From contig CAUEFI010000012.1 in NCBI GenBank assembly GCA_958477305.1, forward strand, positions 24,938 to 88,937: a DNA stretch of 64,000 bases. Direction: 5' to 3'. The position numbers were made by a program, and so were the translations under genes. The DNA comes from HGM12998 sp900756495 (GTDB taxonomy: Bacteria; Bacillota; Clostridia; Oscillospirales; Oscillospiraceae). Below the pieces are notes generated by a model, which saw nothing but the letters and a program-made list of their open reading frames with translations, did no database searches and was not told the DNA's origin. Of this stretch, positions 50,301 through 59,092 are shown one piece after another (the first letter of the stretch is position 1; each line of letters starts with the position of its first letter).

Positions 50301-50411
50301 GCCCCCGCGGTTCCGCCCATGTCCGTCTACGAAGCCAGTCTCCGCGCCCGTGTCCTCTACAACGGTGCCTCCTTCTCTCTGTCCGGCGTCTCAGTGGAGC
50401 AGATTGAATAA
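47298..50411 (+). CDS. BlaR1/M56-type sensor metallopeptidase with long Asp-box tail
   Basis: 1037 residues. The N-terminal ~340 residues are an M56 integral-membrane peptidase: several helices and the zinc site HEQLH (residues 215-219) with the downstream IELACDERVL glutamate. After the last helix (about 315-335) there is no penicillin-binding sensor domain. Instead some 700 extracytoplasmic residues follow, with repeats of the Asp-box type (TLDGGVTWSE, TEDGGETWAE, SRNGGATWDL at about residues 710-820) suggesting a beta-propeller, then a C-terminal domain with LALGDYDGDGSQELAV, an FG-GAP/calcium-loop-like motif. Presumed to sense an unknown ligand and cleave the BlaI-like repressor. Confidence 0.85.
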   Translation: MSDLFLLFLKTTLSASAAACAVILLRLLFRRLKAPVRVAYLLWVVVLPRMVLPVGLGQSPLSLLRWSTPAIDAGVAVLEERYEAIREVQDTSQPAPVQGQAIPAGGDGIDVPAAVSTLPPAEPFAQAPELHRPFPLLELLGCLWAAGVLIFWSYTLLSFLRLKKKLRTAVRRTEGGTVWYESDRVPAPFVLGFFPAKIYLPPDLPKEARPYVLRHEQLHIQWGDHVVKMLSFLILALHWCNPLLWCCWRLLCRDIELACDERVLSSRDLGDCRGPYAAALLALAAPKSGPHIPPAFGEVGVKERIRRAVRFRRPAFWTAAAAATAAVLSFFCLGCNPLVPPLPEEPPELAIVSDFGTVTARADKRYWNGIIWEVPEDQDLIFRLTGATIALPDGSPLQLRFPDGIRPPDAIEAEDCLVRGWTLSPQPLELTPSGGDGYEVSLSPHPATEPGDLAEDRLIRLTCRWRSGADWVECQYAFILRVSAITEERIAARPAVMVWDQGVVLEQGFPFQELSPSTKIPFGSYLHITHPTQWDGGYSLTCARLTEEGEVLEERVIMGTEPMVPPDGATASSLSASGTILRPMDESSLRELLGFTLTYTWADGHEDVYRFVLEGIDPTSCIPEVAVEEDGVFLRYPGANIWTSLPALLPAPAEWAEQDLAGRNEAVTLDGLSFDFIEAGFTSPQDGWAVVTLSHGMGANRDVYFYRTLDGGVTWSEYGHPQGQPFYVPTAAFFPTAERGFISFGRFNSAPVYGTEDGGETWAELNLPLPNDGRIWECTSIIFSDDNSVGLMRFSGGADLAARCTLISRNGGATWDLISTRIVAGSDGEPNRLSVSLDDLPTETAALTPRDTWWDPVWLLGDLGEIRLYGLNEYVTGQSAVFLIRDGRLETMSWYPELTRYDPNRCPSSLALGDYDGDGSQELAVSLYQGGGTGVNANELCIFELEGSSFGACAAFTDEVYRPLVEEALEELGLADKSYDYGSWISFELYGGRISMELALDAPAVPPMSVYEASLRARVLYNGASFSLSGVSVEQIE

Positions 50412-50579
50412 AAATATCTGCGCCGCCCCACCGGAGACTGGCTGAGCCCGATACGGCCAATCCCTGTCTCACCGCCTGTTGCGATCGCAAGGTTCCCGGC
50501 TGTGCCGCTTTCCTACGGGATGCAGTACTCACCCATATGCAAGCCTGGCGGCAGGTATGCCGGACAGCCGGCTGCATGC

Positions 50580-50618
50580 AAAAAGGCCGCCCTGAATTGC
50601 ATTCAGGGCGGCCTTTTT
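50580..50618 (-). terminator. Terminator of the TSCPD gene
   Basis: A perfect 18-bp stem with a three-base loop and A/T-run flanks; it can also end the convergent blaR1-like transcript. Confidence 0.88.
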
Positions 50619-50625
50619 GACGGTG

Positions 50626-50877
50626 TTATGTACCCTCTCTGGCCTGTTTGAGGGCCTGGGCAAGTTGATCCGGGCAGGAAGTGGGCTTAAAGCCGCACCG
50701 AATTCCCTCCAGCCGTTTGATAGCCTCCTCAGCTTCCATTCCCTCCACCAGACGTGAAATTCCCTGCAGATTGCCGCTGCAGCCGCCCATAATCCGGAGA
50801 GAGCGGATGATGCCGTCCTCTATCTCTACGGTCATACGCTGAGAGCACACCCCTCTGGGCCGAAAATCGATGGTCAT
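50626..50877 (-). CDS. TSCPD-domain protein
   Basis: 83 residues. It belongs to the small family with a GGCSGN motif (residues about 31-36) and a C-terminal CGFKPTSCPDQLA, from which the TSCPD name derives. The same domain occurs in some ribonucleotide reductases, where the cysteines likely bind metal. Stand-alone versions have no assigned role. Its ATG has AAGGAAG upstream. Monocistronic. Confidence 0.85.
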   Translation of the reverse strand: MTIDFRPRGVCSQRMTVEIEDGIIRSLRIMGGCSGNLQGISRLVEGMEAEEAIKRLEGIRCGFKPTSCPDQLAQALKQAREGT

Positions 50878-51126
50878 GCAGAACTTCCTTTCCTACGGTA
50901 TTCCAGCCGGTGCTTCTGCCGCCGTTTCTCTCCCTACAGGCGCGGCATACCGACGGAAGCGGCGTCACAGCCGACTGCGGCTATTATACTCTACAGGAGG
51001 GAAAAAGGCAATCTGTCATATCAGGAAAACTTCTTGTCTTTTTTATGAAGGGTATGATATAATATAAAGATGTCGAGAATGAAATATTCACATCTTTTTT
51101 CACAGTTTTTAGGCGTTTTCCATAAA

Positions 51127-51154
51127 TTGCGGCACGAAATTTTGTGTGCTGCAA
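51127..51154. promoter_or_regulatory. Candidate TetR operator
   Basis: Inverted repeat TTGCGGCAC-N10-GTGCTGCAA (one mismatch), about 90 bases upstream of the tetR-like gene. Confidence 0.45.
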
Positions 51155-51244
51155 CACAGAATCTGCCCTTGACTGTCGTCCGGCACGATGCCGTATGCTA
51201 TCTTTAGGATTCGAAGTACCTCGTTGGAGAGAGGTGAGGAAAGA

Positions 51245-51805
51245 ATGGCGCAATCCACCAAGCAGGCGCTGGCTGCGACTTTGAAACAGCTTTTGGAAAA
51301 AAAGAGCCTGGATGATATTACAGTCAAAGAGATTGTAGAGGCCTGCGAGGTCAACCGCCAGACTTTCTATTATCATTTTCAAGATATTTATGATCTCCTG
51401 GGGTGGTTTCTGGAACAGGAAGCCCGCCAGGCCCTTGCGGGCAAATACAGCGCCACCGACTGGCAGGAGGGACTTCTCAATGCCTTCCACTACGTACAAG
51501 ACAATTACAAACTCATCTTTCACATCTTTGGGTCGGGCGGCCAGGCGCTCCTTGCCGGGCAGCTGAATGAGATGTCCCAACAGCTTATGTATCGCGTGGT
51601 GGAGGCCTCTTGTCAGGATCTGAATATTGCCGAGCAGGATAAGCACTTTATAGCCCGCTTTTACAAGTTTGCTCTGGCCGGTCTTCTGCTGGAGTGGATT
51701 GCAAGCGGCATGTCACAGGATCCGGCAGAAATTGTAGCTCAAGCAGATAAGCTGCTGGCCGGTGAATTTCGCCGCGCTGCAGAACATTTTGCCCGGGAAA
51801 CATAG
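51245..51805 (+). CDS. TetR/AcrR-family transcriptional regulator
   Basis: 186 residues from the ATG at 51245 (GTGAGGAAAGA upstream; the longer frame lacks a start signal). The N-terminal HTH (LAATLKQLLEKKSLDDITVKEIVEACEVNRQTFYYHF, in parts) is the TetR type and the C-terminal helical domain resembles the DhaS/TetR-C group. It is a single-gene unit ended by a terminator; no neighbouring gene is an obvious target, so autoregulation plus a distant target is likely. A candidate operator lies upstream. Confidence 0.9.
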   Translation: MAQSTKQALAATLKQLLEKKSLDDITVKEIVEACEVNRQTFYYHFQDIYDLLGWFLEQEARQALAGKYSATDWQEGLLNAFHYVQDNYKLIFHIFGSGGQALLAGQLNEMSQQLMYRVVEASCQDLNIAEQDKHFIARFYKFALAGLLLEWIASGMSQDPAEIVAQADKLLAGEFRRAAEHFARET

Positions 51806-51810
51806 CGCAC

Positions 51811-51849
51811 AAAAGGAGACGGCCGGCTTCCAGCCGGCCGTCTCCTTTT
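51811..51849. terminator. Bidirectional terminator
   Basis: A perfect 18-bp stem with a TCC loop, A-run and T-run on the two sides, between convergent genes. Confidence 0.9.
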
Positions 51850-51859
51850 ATAGAAAATT

Positions 51860-52972
51860 TTATTCTGTTCGCTGTATCATCCCGGTCAGCCAGACGGCCG
51901 GTATAGTGTCGCGGGCCGAGCGGAAGAGCTGTAAGAGCGCCTTTTTGATGAGTCTGCGCGAGGCCGGATCCAGATCATGCAGCTTGCGTATGACTCTTGG
52001 GACACTCCAAACCCAGTTGGCAGCTAGCTCAGGCAAAGTCTCAGCCTCCGAGGCGCTGAGTATTTCATAGAGCGCATCGACAAATCCCTCCCGCTCTTCT
52101 ATCTTCATGCTGTAGATCCAGTCCCGCAGCGTATAGTCCAGGAGTATGCTGCCGCTGTCCAGCCGCTCTGCCCGCACAAATTGCTCGCCCTCCACCTCCC
52201 AGGAGTACGGGTCATGCTGAAGCAGGAGATGCTGATTGGAACGGACTACCTCATAGGCTTCCTCATGATTCAGCAACATCCCCACCACGGAGGACTGAGG
52301 TACATAAGTATGGACCCGATTCCGGAGCGCCAGGTAGCTTTCACTCTCCAGCAGTGGTCCCACGAAGCCGGGACCGTCATTATTATAAATCGCCCGTATG
52401 CGGCCGCGCAGCTCCTCTGGAGCATGAACAGCGGCATATACCGCCAGATTTCCCCCCTTGGAGTGTCCGCCGATCCGAAAATTCACCTCCGGCTCCTCCT
52501 GTGCCGCCAGCAGAAGATACTTGGCGGCCTCAGCCTGTGAAGGGACAGGAGACTGGAACCCCATATTGAAGTCCTCTTTCCACCCCACCAGGCTGTTGTC
52601 GGTCCCCTGGTAAGCTACAAAAACTGACCCGTCCCCCATATGGAACATCCCGGCTCCAAATTGTTCCTCGGCCTCCCGATCCAGGCAGCCGGTCCACAGT
52701 GAGAGCTCCAATTCCCTGAACCTCCGGCTCTCTGCCGCCTTGACCAGGAGTTGGGCATCCCTTTTATCCCGCAGCTCCCTGATCCCGTCTCCCATCAAAA
52801 AGCGGCTGGCCGCTTCCTGCAGGGTACAGCGTCCCTCTCCAGCGCCTGGCGCCGCTCCCGCCAGTGGAACATAGGCCAGCGTAGATAGCAGCAGATTGTC
52901 CACCTCATTGAACGGCCGCTCTTCCAGGGAGCTTTTTCCCTGCCAATCCAAGTAATCAAACAGGTTAGACAT
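51860..52972 (-). CDS. Mbeg1-like (DUF2974) alpha/beta-hydrolase
   Basis: 370 residues from the ATG at 52972 (MSNLFDYLDWQG); the frame extends upstream into the previous gene's end but without a start signal. The segment FVAYQGTDNSLVGWKEDFNM and the nucleophile elbow GGHSKGGN (Ser about residue 190) define the Mbeg1-like lipase family. No signal peptide. It lies 49 bases downstream of the HTH protein on the same strand and is probably its operon partner. The substrate is unknown; phospholipid or acyl-ester hydrolysis is plausible. Confidence 0.85.
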   Translation of the reverse strand: MSNLFDYLDWQGKSSLEERPFNEVDNLLLSTLAYVPLAGAAPGAGEGRCTLQEAASRFLMGDGIRELRDKRDAQLLVKAAESRRFRELELSLWTGCLDREAEEQFGAGMFHMGDGSVFVAYQGTDNSLVGWKEDFNMGFQSPVPSQAEAAKYLLLAAQEEPEVNFRIGGHSKGGNLAVYAAVHAPEELRGRIRAIYNNDGPGFVGPLLESESYLALRNRVHTYVPQSSVVGMLLNHEEAYEVVRSNQHLLLQHDPYSWEVEGEQFVRAERLDSGSILLDYTLRDWIYSMKIEEREGFVDALYEILSASEAETLPELAANWVWSVPRVIRKLHDLDPASRRLIKKALLQLFRSARDTIPAVWLTGMIQRTE

Positions 52973-53021
52973 ACTCACGCCCCTAATCGCCCGGCTCCGC
53001 AGCCGGGCAATTTTAATTATA

Positions 53022-54611
53022 CTATATGCTATGCCCGCCGTGTTCCTCCAGCCAGTGCTCAAAGACCTCCAGCTGTCCCGTAAGCCGGCGGAGATTGTAG
53101 GTATGGGTGCGCCAGAGCGGCGGCAGCCTCTCATACTCCTCCTCCAGGCACTCGCACACCGTCTCAGTAAGCTGGGGATAGTCCTCATAGTCGGAGAAAA
53201 AAGTGAACACTGGCCCCTGAAGCTTGGAGAGCACAGTTCCAGCTCCCAGCTTTGACATGATGATCACATTGTTCCAGACCTCTTCAACGACCTGAAAATG
53301 GTAATTTTTATTGACCCGCATAATGTCAATGATGCTGGCCAGATGTCGGGCGTACTGTTCCACCGTATAGGGCAGGTTGATCCCCAGCAACAGCTCGGCG
53401 TTGGAGAAGTAAACTTTTCCGGCCGCCACTTCCTCTGGACTGTGGAGCGGCACCATGGCAATACAGACGTTTTTTTCAATGGAACGGGAAAATTTTTCCG
53501 CCCGGATGCGGATGGCACACTCCACGGCTCTTCGCTGCTCCTCAGGCAGTGCGGCACGCTCCAATAACTCATCCAGCATATGCTCAGGCAGCGTGTTGAG
53601 CTGGAGTACATTCCCCTTAAAAAGGATCTCCCCCTCCTTGCTCCAGTAGTCGGACATCACCTCTGTCGTGGTCAGCGCATCGGCCGTGCGGCAGATGTTC
53701 ATAGAGCTCTGACACAGATCCAACACGCCTTCCAGTTGGCGGCGCAGCCCGTCCACCGCCGCCTGATCGGTAAACAGGAACGTCGTAGCGGCCCCGCCCT
53801 CCACAAGGCCGCCTGAGTCTATCGCCCCAACGCCTGGAACAGCGAAGAGAAAGCGTTGAAAGAGATTGTCCCGGTACCTGCCGCAGTTATAGACCTCCAC
53901 CGCCCCGGTGAGATAGAAGGGAAGCCAATCCTCCACACTGGAGGTTACCCGCCCCCGCCTTCTGGTGGACGGGTGAATGAATTTTAATGTCCCTCCCTTG
54001 TTCACTACCTTCTGAAACAGCGCAAGAAGCTGTTCATAGAAGTACTTTCCCTTGTTCAGCCAGTCCAGGGTCTCGTCGCTGAAGAGAATCATATCGCAGG
54101 GGCCGGGCTGCTCGGCCGCGAGGGCAAGCAGCAGAAGCACAGCCTGCCTTTTTCCGCCGGCCCCAAAAAAGCACTGACCATTCTGGACAGCTCCAGTCTG
54201 CAGGTGTACGAACATACCCTCGCTCCCAACGCGGCTCTGGGGCATTTCGGATATATTCCGGAAGAGGTTAGAGAGACTTCGCCGCTTCTCCATCTCAGGT
54301 GCCTGCCGGAACCAGTCGCCGATGATTCCAGCCAAATCGCCTCTGCCCATATTTAAGGGCGGCGCAGCACCAGTCAGCTTCAGAATCTCTTGGCGCTGAT
54401 ATTCCTCTGTGGCGCAGGAGGCAAAAAAATCGGTCAGACGCTCTATGTATCCGGCATTATCTCCAGGTACCCTCGTTCCCCCCCGCCAACGGCTAATCAG
54501 AGACGCATCCACCCGCAGCGCCCGCGCCAGCCGGGCGTTGGTGACATTCTCCAAGCACATCAAATCGCGGAGCTTTTCCGCAAACCGTTCCACATCTGTC
54601 CCTCCATTCAT
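53022..54611 (-). CDS. Large HTH protein of unknown function
   Basis: 529 residues. Only the first ~65 are recognisable: a Cro/C1-type helix-turn-helix (LRDLMCLENVTNARLARALRVDASLISRWRGG, in parts). The remaining ~460 residues form a mixed alpha/beta region without motifs I can name and without membrane segments. The ATG follows a GGAGGG-like box. It is upstream of the Mbeg1-like hydrolase in the same transcript and divergent from the decarboxylase operon. The layout suggests a sensor-regulator controlling the hydrolase, the decarboxylase operon, or both. Confidence 0.75.
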   Translation of the reverse strand: MNGGTDVERFAEKLRDLMCLENVTNARLARALRVDASLISRWRGGTRVPGDNAGYIERLTDFFASCATEEYQRQEILKLTGAAPPLNMGRGDLAGIIGDWFRQAPEMEKRRSLSNLFRNISEMPQSRVGSEGMFVHLQTGAVQNGQCFFGAGGKRQAVLLLLALAAEQPGPCDMILFSDETLDWLNKGKYFYEQLLALFQKVVNKGGTLKFIHPSTRRRGRVTSSVEDWLPFYLTGAVEVYNCGRYRDNLFQRFLFAVPGVGAIDSGGLVEGGAATTFLFTDQAAVDGLRRQLEGVLDLCQSSMNICRTADALTTTEVMSDYWSKEGEILFKGNVLQLNTLPEHMLDELLERAALPEEQRRAVECAIRIRAEKFSRSIEKNVCIAMVPLHSPEEVAAGKVYFSNAELLLGINLPYTVEQYARHLASIIDIMRVNKNYHFQVVEEVWNNVIIMSKLGAGTVLSKLQGPVFTFFSDYEDYPQLTETVCECLEEEYERLPPLWRTHTYNLRRLTGQLEVFEHWLEEHGGHSI

Positions 54612-54835
54612 ATCTCCCCGTCTCTCTGTCCGAAGCCGCGGTCCTGCATGTGACCGCCGCTCCCAACAAAGGCGTCCATGTCACAATCCATGACAGCAGA
54701 CTGGCATTGACAATCCCGTCAGGCCCCTTTTCTTTTTAAACTATATACGATACTATACAGATACAGTGCGTAGAAATCAAGGCTTTCCCACGATAGAAAT
54801 CAGTAAATTTTCACAAAAAAGAAGGGGTGCATTCC

Positions 54836-56275
54836 ATGGGATACTATGATTTAAGGACTTTCTTGGCGGAACTGAAAAAAGAAGGACAGTATGTGACCTA
54901 TCCCCATGAGGTCACGCTGGAACCCGGTGTCAGTCAGGTCGGGCGGGCCTCCGGCCGGATGGGGGACGACGCCCCTGCGGTCATGATTGACAGGATCCAG
55001 GGGTGTGCCGGGATGCGTATTGCCATGAATGTCCACGGATCCTGGCCCAACCACGCCATCATGCTGGGCATGGATCGGAACGCCACTGCCCGTGAACAGT
55101 TCTTTGAGTTCGCCAAGCGTCTGGACGAGGGCGCTGAGCATGGCGAAATTCAATGGTACGACGGCACACCTCCCTGCCGGGACGTGGTAGTCACTGAACA
55201 CATCAACCTTTACGAGCTCATCCCCATCTTCCGCTGCAACGAATATGACGGAGGCTGCTATCTGACCAAGGCTTCAGTGGTCACTATGGATCCGGAGGAT
55301 CCGGATAACTTTGACAAGGTCAACGTCTCCACCAACCGCGTTCAGTTCTACGGGCCTGATACGATGGGCATCCAGCTTCTCCCCTTCCACGACGGCGCCC
55401 GCCAGTTTAAAGCCGCCGAGCGCTTGGGGAAACCCCTGCCGGTGTCTATCTGCCTTGGCGTTAATCCCCTCATCAGCCTAATGGCCAGCGCCCCTCTGGA
55501 GTATGAGCAGTCGGAGTACAAATACGCCGCCGCCATCGGCCGCACGCCTCTGGTCCTTACGAAAAGCCTGACCAGCGATGTCCCCGTGTCGGCCTACAGC
55601 GAATATGTCATTGAAGGGGAGATGCTGCCCGGCGTCCGGGAACCGGAGGGGCCCTTCGGCGAGTTTCCCGGCAGTTATTCGGGCACCCGCAATCAGGTGG
55701 TAATCAAGGTCAAGGCTGTAACCCATCGGAAAAACCCCATCTACGAGTCGCTCTATTCCGGCCTGCCCTGGGCAGAGCACGAGTACCTTATCGGCCTGAA
55801 CACCAGCGTCCCCATCTACCGCCAGCTCAAGGCCCCCTTCCCGGAAGTGACCTGTGTCAACGCCCTCTTTCATCACGGCCTCACAGTGGTGGTGGCAGTA
55901 GACAACCGCTTCGGCGGCTTTGCCAAGTCGGTTGCCATGCGGGTAGCGTCCACCCCCCACGGCATCTCCTACGCCAAGAATATCATCCTCATCGACGGCA
56001 ATCTGGATCCATTTAATCATCTGGATGTGATGTGGGCCCTCTCCTGCCGCGTGCGCCCCGCCAAGGATGTCATCGTCATCAATAACACACCGGGCTTTAC
56101 TCTGGATCCCTGTTCAGAACCCCCTGGAATGGGCGCCAAGCTCATTATCGACGCCACTACTCCCGTCCCTCCCGAGGCCGTCATGCGGGAAACCCGGCAG
56201 GTCATGCAGCTGCCCCACAACGACGAATTTGTCAAGCAGCTCACCGATCTCCACCGTCAGGTCAAGCTTCACTGA
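54836..56275 (+). CDS. UbiD-family decarboxylase (hydroxyarylic acid decarboxylase subunit C type)
   Basis: 479 residues from the ATG at 54836; a GTG three codons earlier lies within the GAAGGGG ribosome-binding site. UbiD signatures are visible: VNVSTNRVQFYGPDTMGIQLLP in the first half, and REPEGPFGEFPGSYS carrying acidic active-site residues. The enzyme uses prenylated FMN for reversible decarboxylation of aromatic or unsaturated acids. The small gene immediately downstream is the D subunit of the BsdBCD/VdcBCD system, so a phenolic acid is the likely substrate. The UbiX-type flavin prenyltransferase (B subunit) is not in the window. Confidence 0.92.
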   Translation: MGYYDLRTFLAELKKEGQYVTYPHEVTLEPGVSQVGRASGRMGDDAPAVMIDRIQGCAGMRIAMNVHGSWPNHAIMLGMDRNATAREQFFEFAKRLDEGAEHGEIQWYDGTPPCRDVVVTEHINLYELIPIFRCNEYDGGCYLTKASVVTMDPEDPDNFDKVNVSTNRVQFYGPDTMGIQLLPFHDGARQFKAAERLGKPLPVSICLGVNPLISLMASAPLEYEQSEYKYAAAIGRTPLVLTKSLTSDVPVSAYSEYVIEGEMLPGVREPEGPFGEFPGSYSGTRNQVVIKVKAVTHRKNPIYESLYSGLPWAEHEYLIGLNTSVPIYRQLKAPFPEVTCVNALFHHGLTVVVAVDNRFGGFAKSVAMRVASTPHGISYAKNIILIDGNLDPFNHLDVMWALSCRVRPAKDVIVINNTPGFTLDPCSEPPGMGAKLIIDATTPVPPEAVMRETRQVMQLPHNDEFVKQLTDLHRQVKLH

Positions 56276-56315
56276 AAGTCCTCCGCAAATTTTTAATTCA
56301 GAAAGGAAATGCCCT

Positions 56316-56534
56316 ATGACTTGTCCGAGATGTCTCTCCGACCGCGCCCGGCGCGTAGCATCCGCCCCAGACAGAAGCGGCGCCTGGGAGTTCTACCACT
56401 GCGAAACATGCCACTTTGGCTGGCGCTCTACAGAACCTCCCGAGGTTATCGACCCCGAAAAGCGGGATCCCTGGTTCCAGTTAAACCGCGACACCCTTGA
56501 TAAGCTACCAGTAGTAATCGAAATTCAGAAATAG
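56316..56534 (+). CDS. Hydroxyarylic acid decarboxylase subunit D
   Basis: 72 residues from the ATG at 56316, with AAAGGAAA upstream. Two CxxC zinc-ribbon pairs (CPRCLSDRA and CETCHFGW) and the tail WRSTEPPEVIDPEKRDPWF closely match BsdD/VdcD, the small partner of phenolic-acid decarboxylases. Its function is unclear; it may stabilise the UbiD-type subunit. It lies 40 bases after the C subunit and before the TRAP transporter genes in the same orientation. Confidence 0.9.
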   Translation: MTCPRCLSDRARRVASAPDRSGAWEFYHCETCHFGWRSTEPPEVIDPEKRDPWFQLNRDTLDKLPVVIEIQK

Positions 56535-56595
56535 CTCTCTCCATGTGGGATGCCGCAGCGTTCAAACCATGAATCTACGAGAAGGAGAATCTATT

Positions 56596-57705
56596 ATGAA
56601 AAAGAAACTATCGTTTCTGCTTGCTTCCATGCTCTGCATCACCCTTGCTCTCTCCAGTTGTTCTGGTTCTGGTGGCACCACCACCGACGTCGCTTCTACA
56701 CCTTCTTCTGGCGGCTCCTCTGCCTCTCCCGCCTCCGATGTGGAAGTCCATGAGCTGATCCTGCAAAATGGCGATGCCGCACAGGGCACTACCTCGCAAT
56801 TTCTGGATGCCTGGATTGCCGCCGTAGAGGAGGCCAGCGGCGGGCGTTTGAAAATCAAAGCCTTCCACGGGGGCGCCCTTGGCCCCATGAAGGACTCCTA
56901 CGACATGGTGAAAAATGGGACAGCGGATATTGCTTGGGGCCTTCCCTCTATGAACACCGGCAAATTCCCACTCACCGATGTGGTAGCCCTTCCGTTTATC
57001 GGGGCTACCGACTCACTGCAGGCCAGCTATGCTTTGTGGGATCTCTATGACTCTACCGACTATCTAAAAGATGAGTGGAGCGAGGTCAAAGTCATTCTTT
57101 TACATACAAACTGTGACGCCCCTCTTATGACCAACGGCAAGCAGATCTTTACACCTGAAGATCTCCAGGGCATGAAAATTCGTGTCAACGGCGGTCCTCC
57201 CACTGAGTTTATGACCCAGATAGGAGCCAATCCCATCAGTATGGGCATCGCAGACGTGTACACCTCCTTAGAAAAGAACGTAATCAACGCAGCAACCTCC
57301 TGCGGCTGGGATGTGGTAAATGCGTTTAAGCTCTATGAGCAGGCCGACTATATCTGCGACTATGCCTTCCATGTAAATCCCTACTTCTTTGTTATGAACT
57401 GGGACAGTTATAATGCGCTTCCCGCCGACCTGCAAACGGTCATCGACGAATATTCAGGCTATAAAGCGCTGGAAATTGTGGGCAGCCGCTGGCAGGATGT
57501 AAAGGCAGCCGCCATCGCCGCAGCAGAAGAGGCTGACTGTCAATATTATACCCTGACCAACGAACAGCTTGCCGCCTTCCAAGAGATCGGCGCCACCGCC
57601 CGGGAAGCCTGGATGGCCGACATCGACGCCTCGGGCGTAGATGCCCAGGCCCTGGTGGATGCCATGGTTGAACGGCTGGAGGCTCACGCCGACAAGGCCG
57701 CCTAA
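56596..57705 (+). CDS. TRAP transporter solute-binding protein (DctP type)
   Basis: 369 residues. A lipoprotein signal peptide with lipobox LALSSC (Cys about residue 22) and a Ser/Thr/Gly-rich linker precede the DctP fold. The family segments GGALGPMKDSYDMVKNGTADIAWG and the arginine-containing LQGMKIRVNGGPP are present; the Arg usually binds the substrate carboxylate. It captures an organic acid outside the cell for the DctM/DctQ permease encoded next. Given the decarboxylase genes upstream, an aromatic acid is a reasonable guess. Confidence 0.93.
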   Translation: MKKKLSFLLASMLCITLALSSCSGSGGTTTDVASTPSSGGSSASPASDVEVHELILQNGDAAQGTTSQFLDAWIAAVEEASGGRLKIKAFHGGALGPMKDSYDMVKNGTADIAWGLPSMNTGKFPLTDVVALPFIGATDSLQASYALWDLYDSTDYLKDEWSEVKVILLHTNCDAPLMTNGKQIFTPEDLQGMKIRVNGGPPTEFMTQIGANPISMGIADVYTSLEKNVINAATSCGWDVVNAFKLYEQADYICDYAFHVNPYFFVMNWDSYNALPADLQTVIDEYSGYKALEIVGSRWQDVKAAAIAAAEEADCQYYTLTNEQLAAFQEIGATAREAWMADIDASGVDAQALVDAMVERLEAHADKAA

Positions 57706-57777
57706 AGAAAATCTGTCCGGCAGCGCGCCCCGGTCTTTGGTTCGGCTGCCCTCTGTAAAGAGAAAGGATGATGTTGC

Positions 57778-59079
57778 TTGTCTAGTCTGATGATTGGCGT
57801 TCTTGGGATTATCCTGCTGATCGTACTTCTGCTGGCAGGTAAAAATATCGGTTTTACCATGCTCTTTGTCGGTTTTGTGGGATACGCCATGGTTGTCTCG
57901 ATCAAAGCTGCCATGGGCGTGCTCCAGAGTGTACCTTTTTCCAGAAGCTCCAATTTCGATCTCTCCGTCATTCCCCTCTTCGTTTTGATGGGACAATTTG
58001 CATTCCACGCCGGCCTGAGCGGCGATCTGTATGATTTCTGCCACAAGTTCCTGGGGCGGGTCCCGGGCGGGTTGGCGGTAGCTACCATTGCGGCCTGTGC
58101 AGGGTTTGCTGCCATCTGCGGCTCCAGTACAGCCTGCGCCGCCACCATGGGGGTAGTCTGCCTGCCCGAAATGAAAAAATACAAATATGACGATGCACTG
58201 TCTACCGGCTGTCTGGCGGCAGGCGGAACTCTGGGCATCCTAATCCCGCCCAGCGTGGGCTTTATCCTGTACGGTATCTCCGCAGAGGAGTCCATCGGCG
58301 CCCTGTTTGCCGCCGGTATCCTGCCGGGCATCCTTCTGTCCCTGTTTTTTATTGCTACCATCGTCATCCAGGTGGTACGCAAACCCGCGCTGGGGCCCAA
58401 AGGGGATAGGTATACCATTCATGAAAAGCTTTCTTCTCTCAAAAATGTGGTGCCCATTCTGATCCTCTTCGTCGTGGTCATCGGCGGTATCTTCATTGGC
58501 CTTTTCACGGCCAATGAAGGCGCAGCCATCGGGGCTTTCGGCGCGTTTATCTTCATGATTATCCGCAAAAAGGCCAACTGGTCCAATATCAAAACCGCCC
58601 TCTTTGAGTCGCTGAAAACTACTGCCATGATCTTTCTCATCATCATTGGGGCATATGTCTTCGGCGCATTCCTCACGGTAAGCGGGCTTCCCACCGCTTT
58701 AGCCTCTGTTATTTCCTCTCTGCCAGTATCCCGCTACCTGATACTGGTATTGATTCTTCTGGTCTATGTGGCTCTCGGTTGTATCATGGATTCCCTGTCC
58801 ATGGTCATGCTTTTAGTTCCCATCTTTCTGCCCATCATCAAGACTCTGGGCTTCGATCCCATCTGGTTCGGTGTGTTGATGGTCATGGTCATGGAGACCG
58901 GTCTCATTACGCCTCCCGTAGGTCTGAATGCCTATGTCATCTCCGGCGTAGCCAAGGACGTACCCCTGCACCGGGTCTTCCAAGGGGTGGTCCCCTTTAT
59001 CTTCGCCCTCTTCGCAGCGGTAGCTGTTGTTATTATCTTCCCTCAGCTGGCCCTTTTCCTGCCGGGCCTGATGTACTAG
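57778..59079 (+). CDS. TRAP transporter large permease (DctM type)
   Basis: 433 residues from a TTG at 57778, about nine bases after AAAGGATG; an ATG four codons later is possible. Multi-helix membrane protein with DctM signatures (GGTLGILIPPSVGFILYG; GLITPPVGLNAYVI). It moves the bound acid inward with a sodium gradient. It is placed before the small subunit, whereas the order P-Q-M is more common. Confidence 0.93.
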   Translation: MSSLMIGVLGIILLIVLLLAGKNIGFTMLFVGFVGYAMVVSIKAAMGVLQSVPFSRSSNFDLSVIPLFVLMGQFAFHAGLSGDLYDFCHKFLGRVPGGLAVATIAACAGFAAICGSSTACAATMGVVCLPEMKKYKYDDALSTGCLAAGGTLGILIPPSVGFILYGISAEESIGALFAAGILPGILLSLFFIATIVIQVVRKPALGPKGDRYTIHEKLSSLKNVVPILILFVVVIGGIFIGLFTANEGAAIGAFGAFIFMIIRKKANWSNIKTALFESLKTTAMIFLIIIGAYVFGAFLTVSGLPTALASVISSLPVSRYLILVLILLVYVALGCIMDSLSMVMLLVPIFLPIIKTLGFDPIWFGVLMVMVMETGLITPPVGLNAYVISGVAKDVPLHRVFQGVVPFIFALFAAVAVVIIFPQLALFLPGLMY

Positions 59080-59092
59080 GGAGGTGTGCAAG

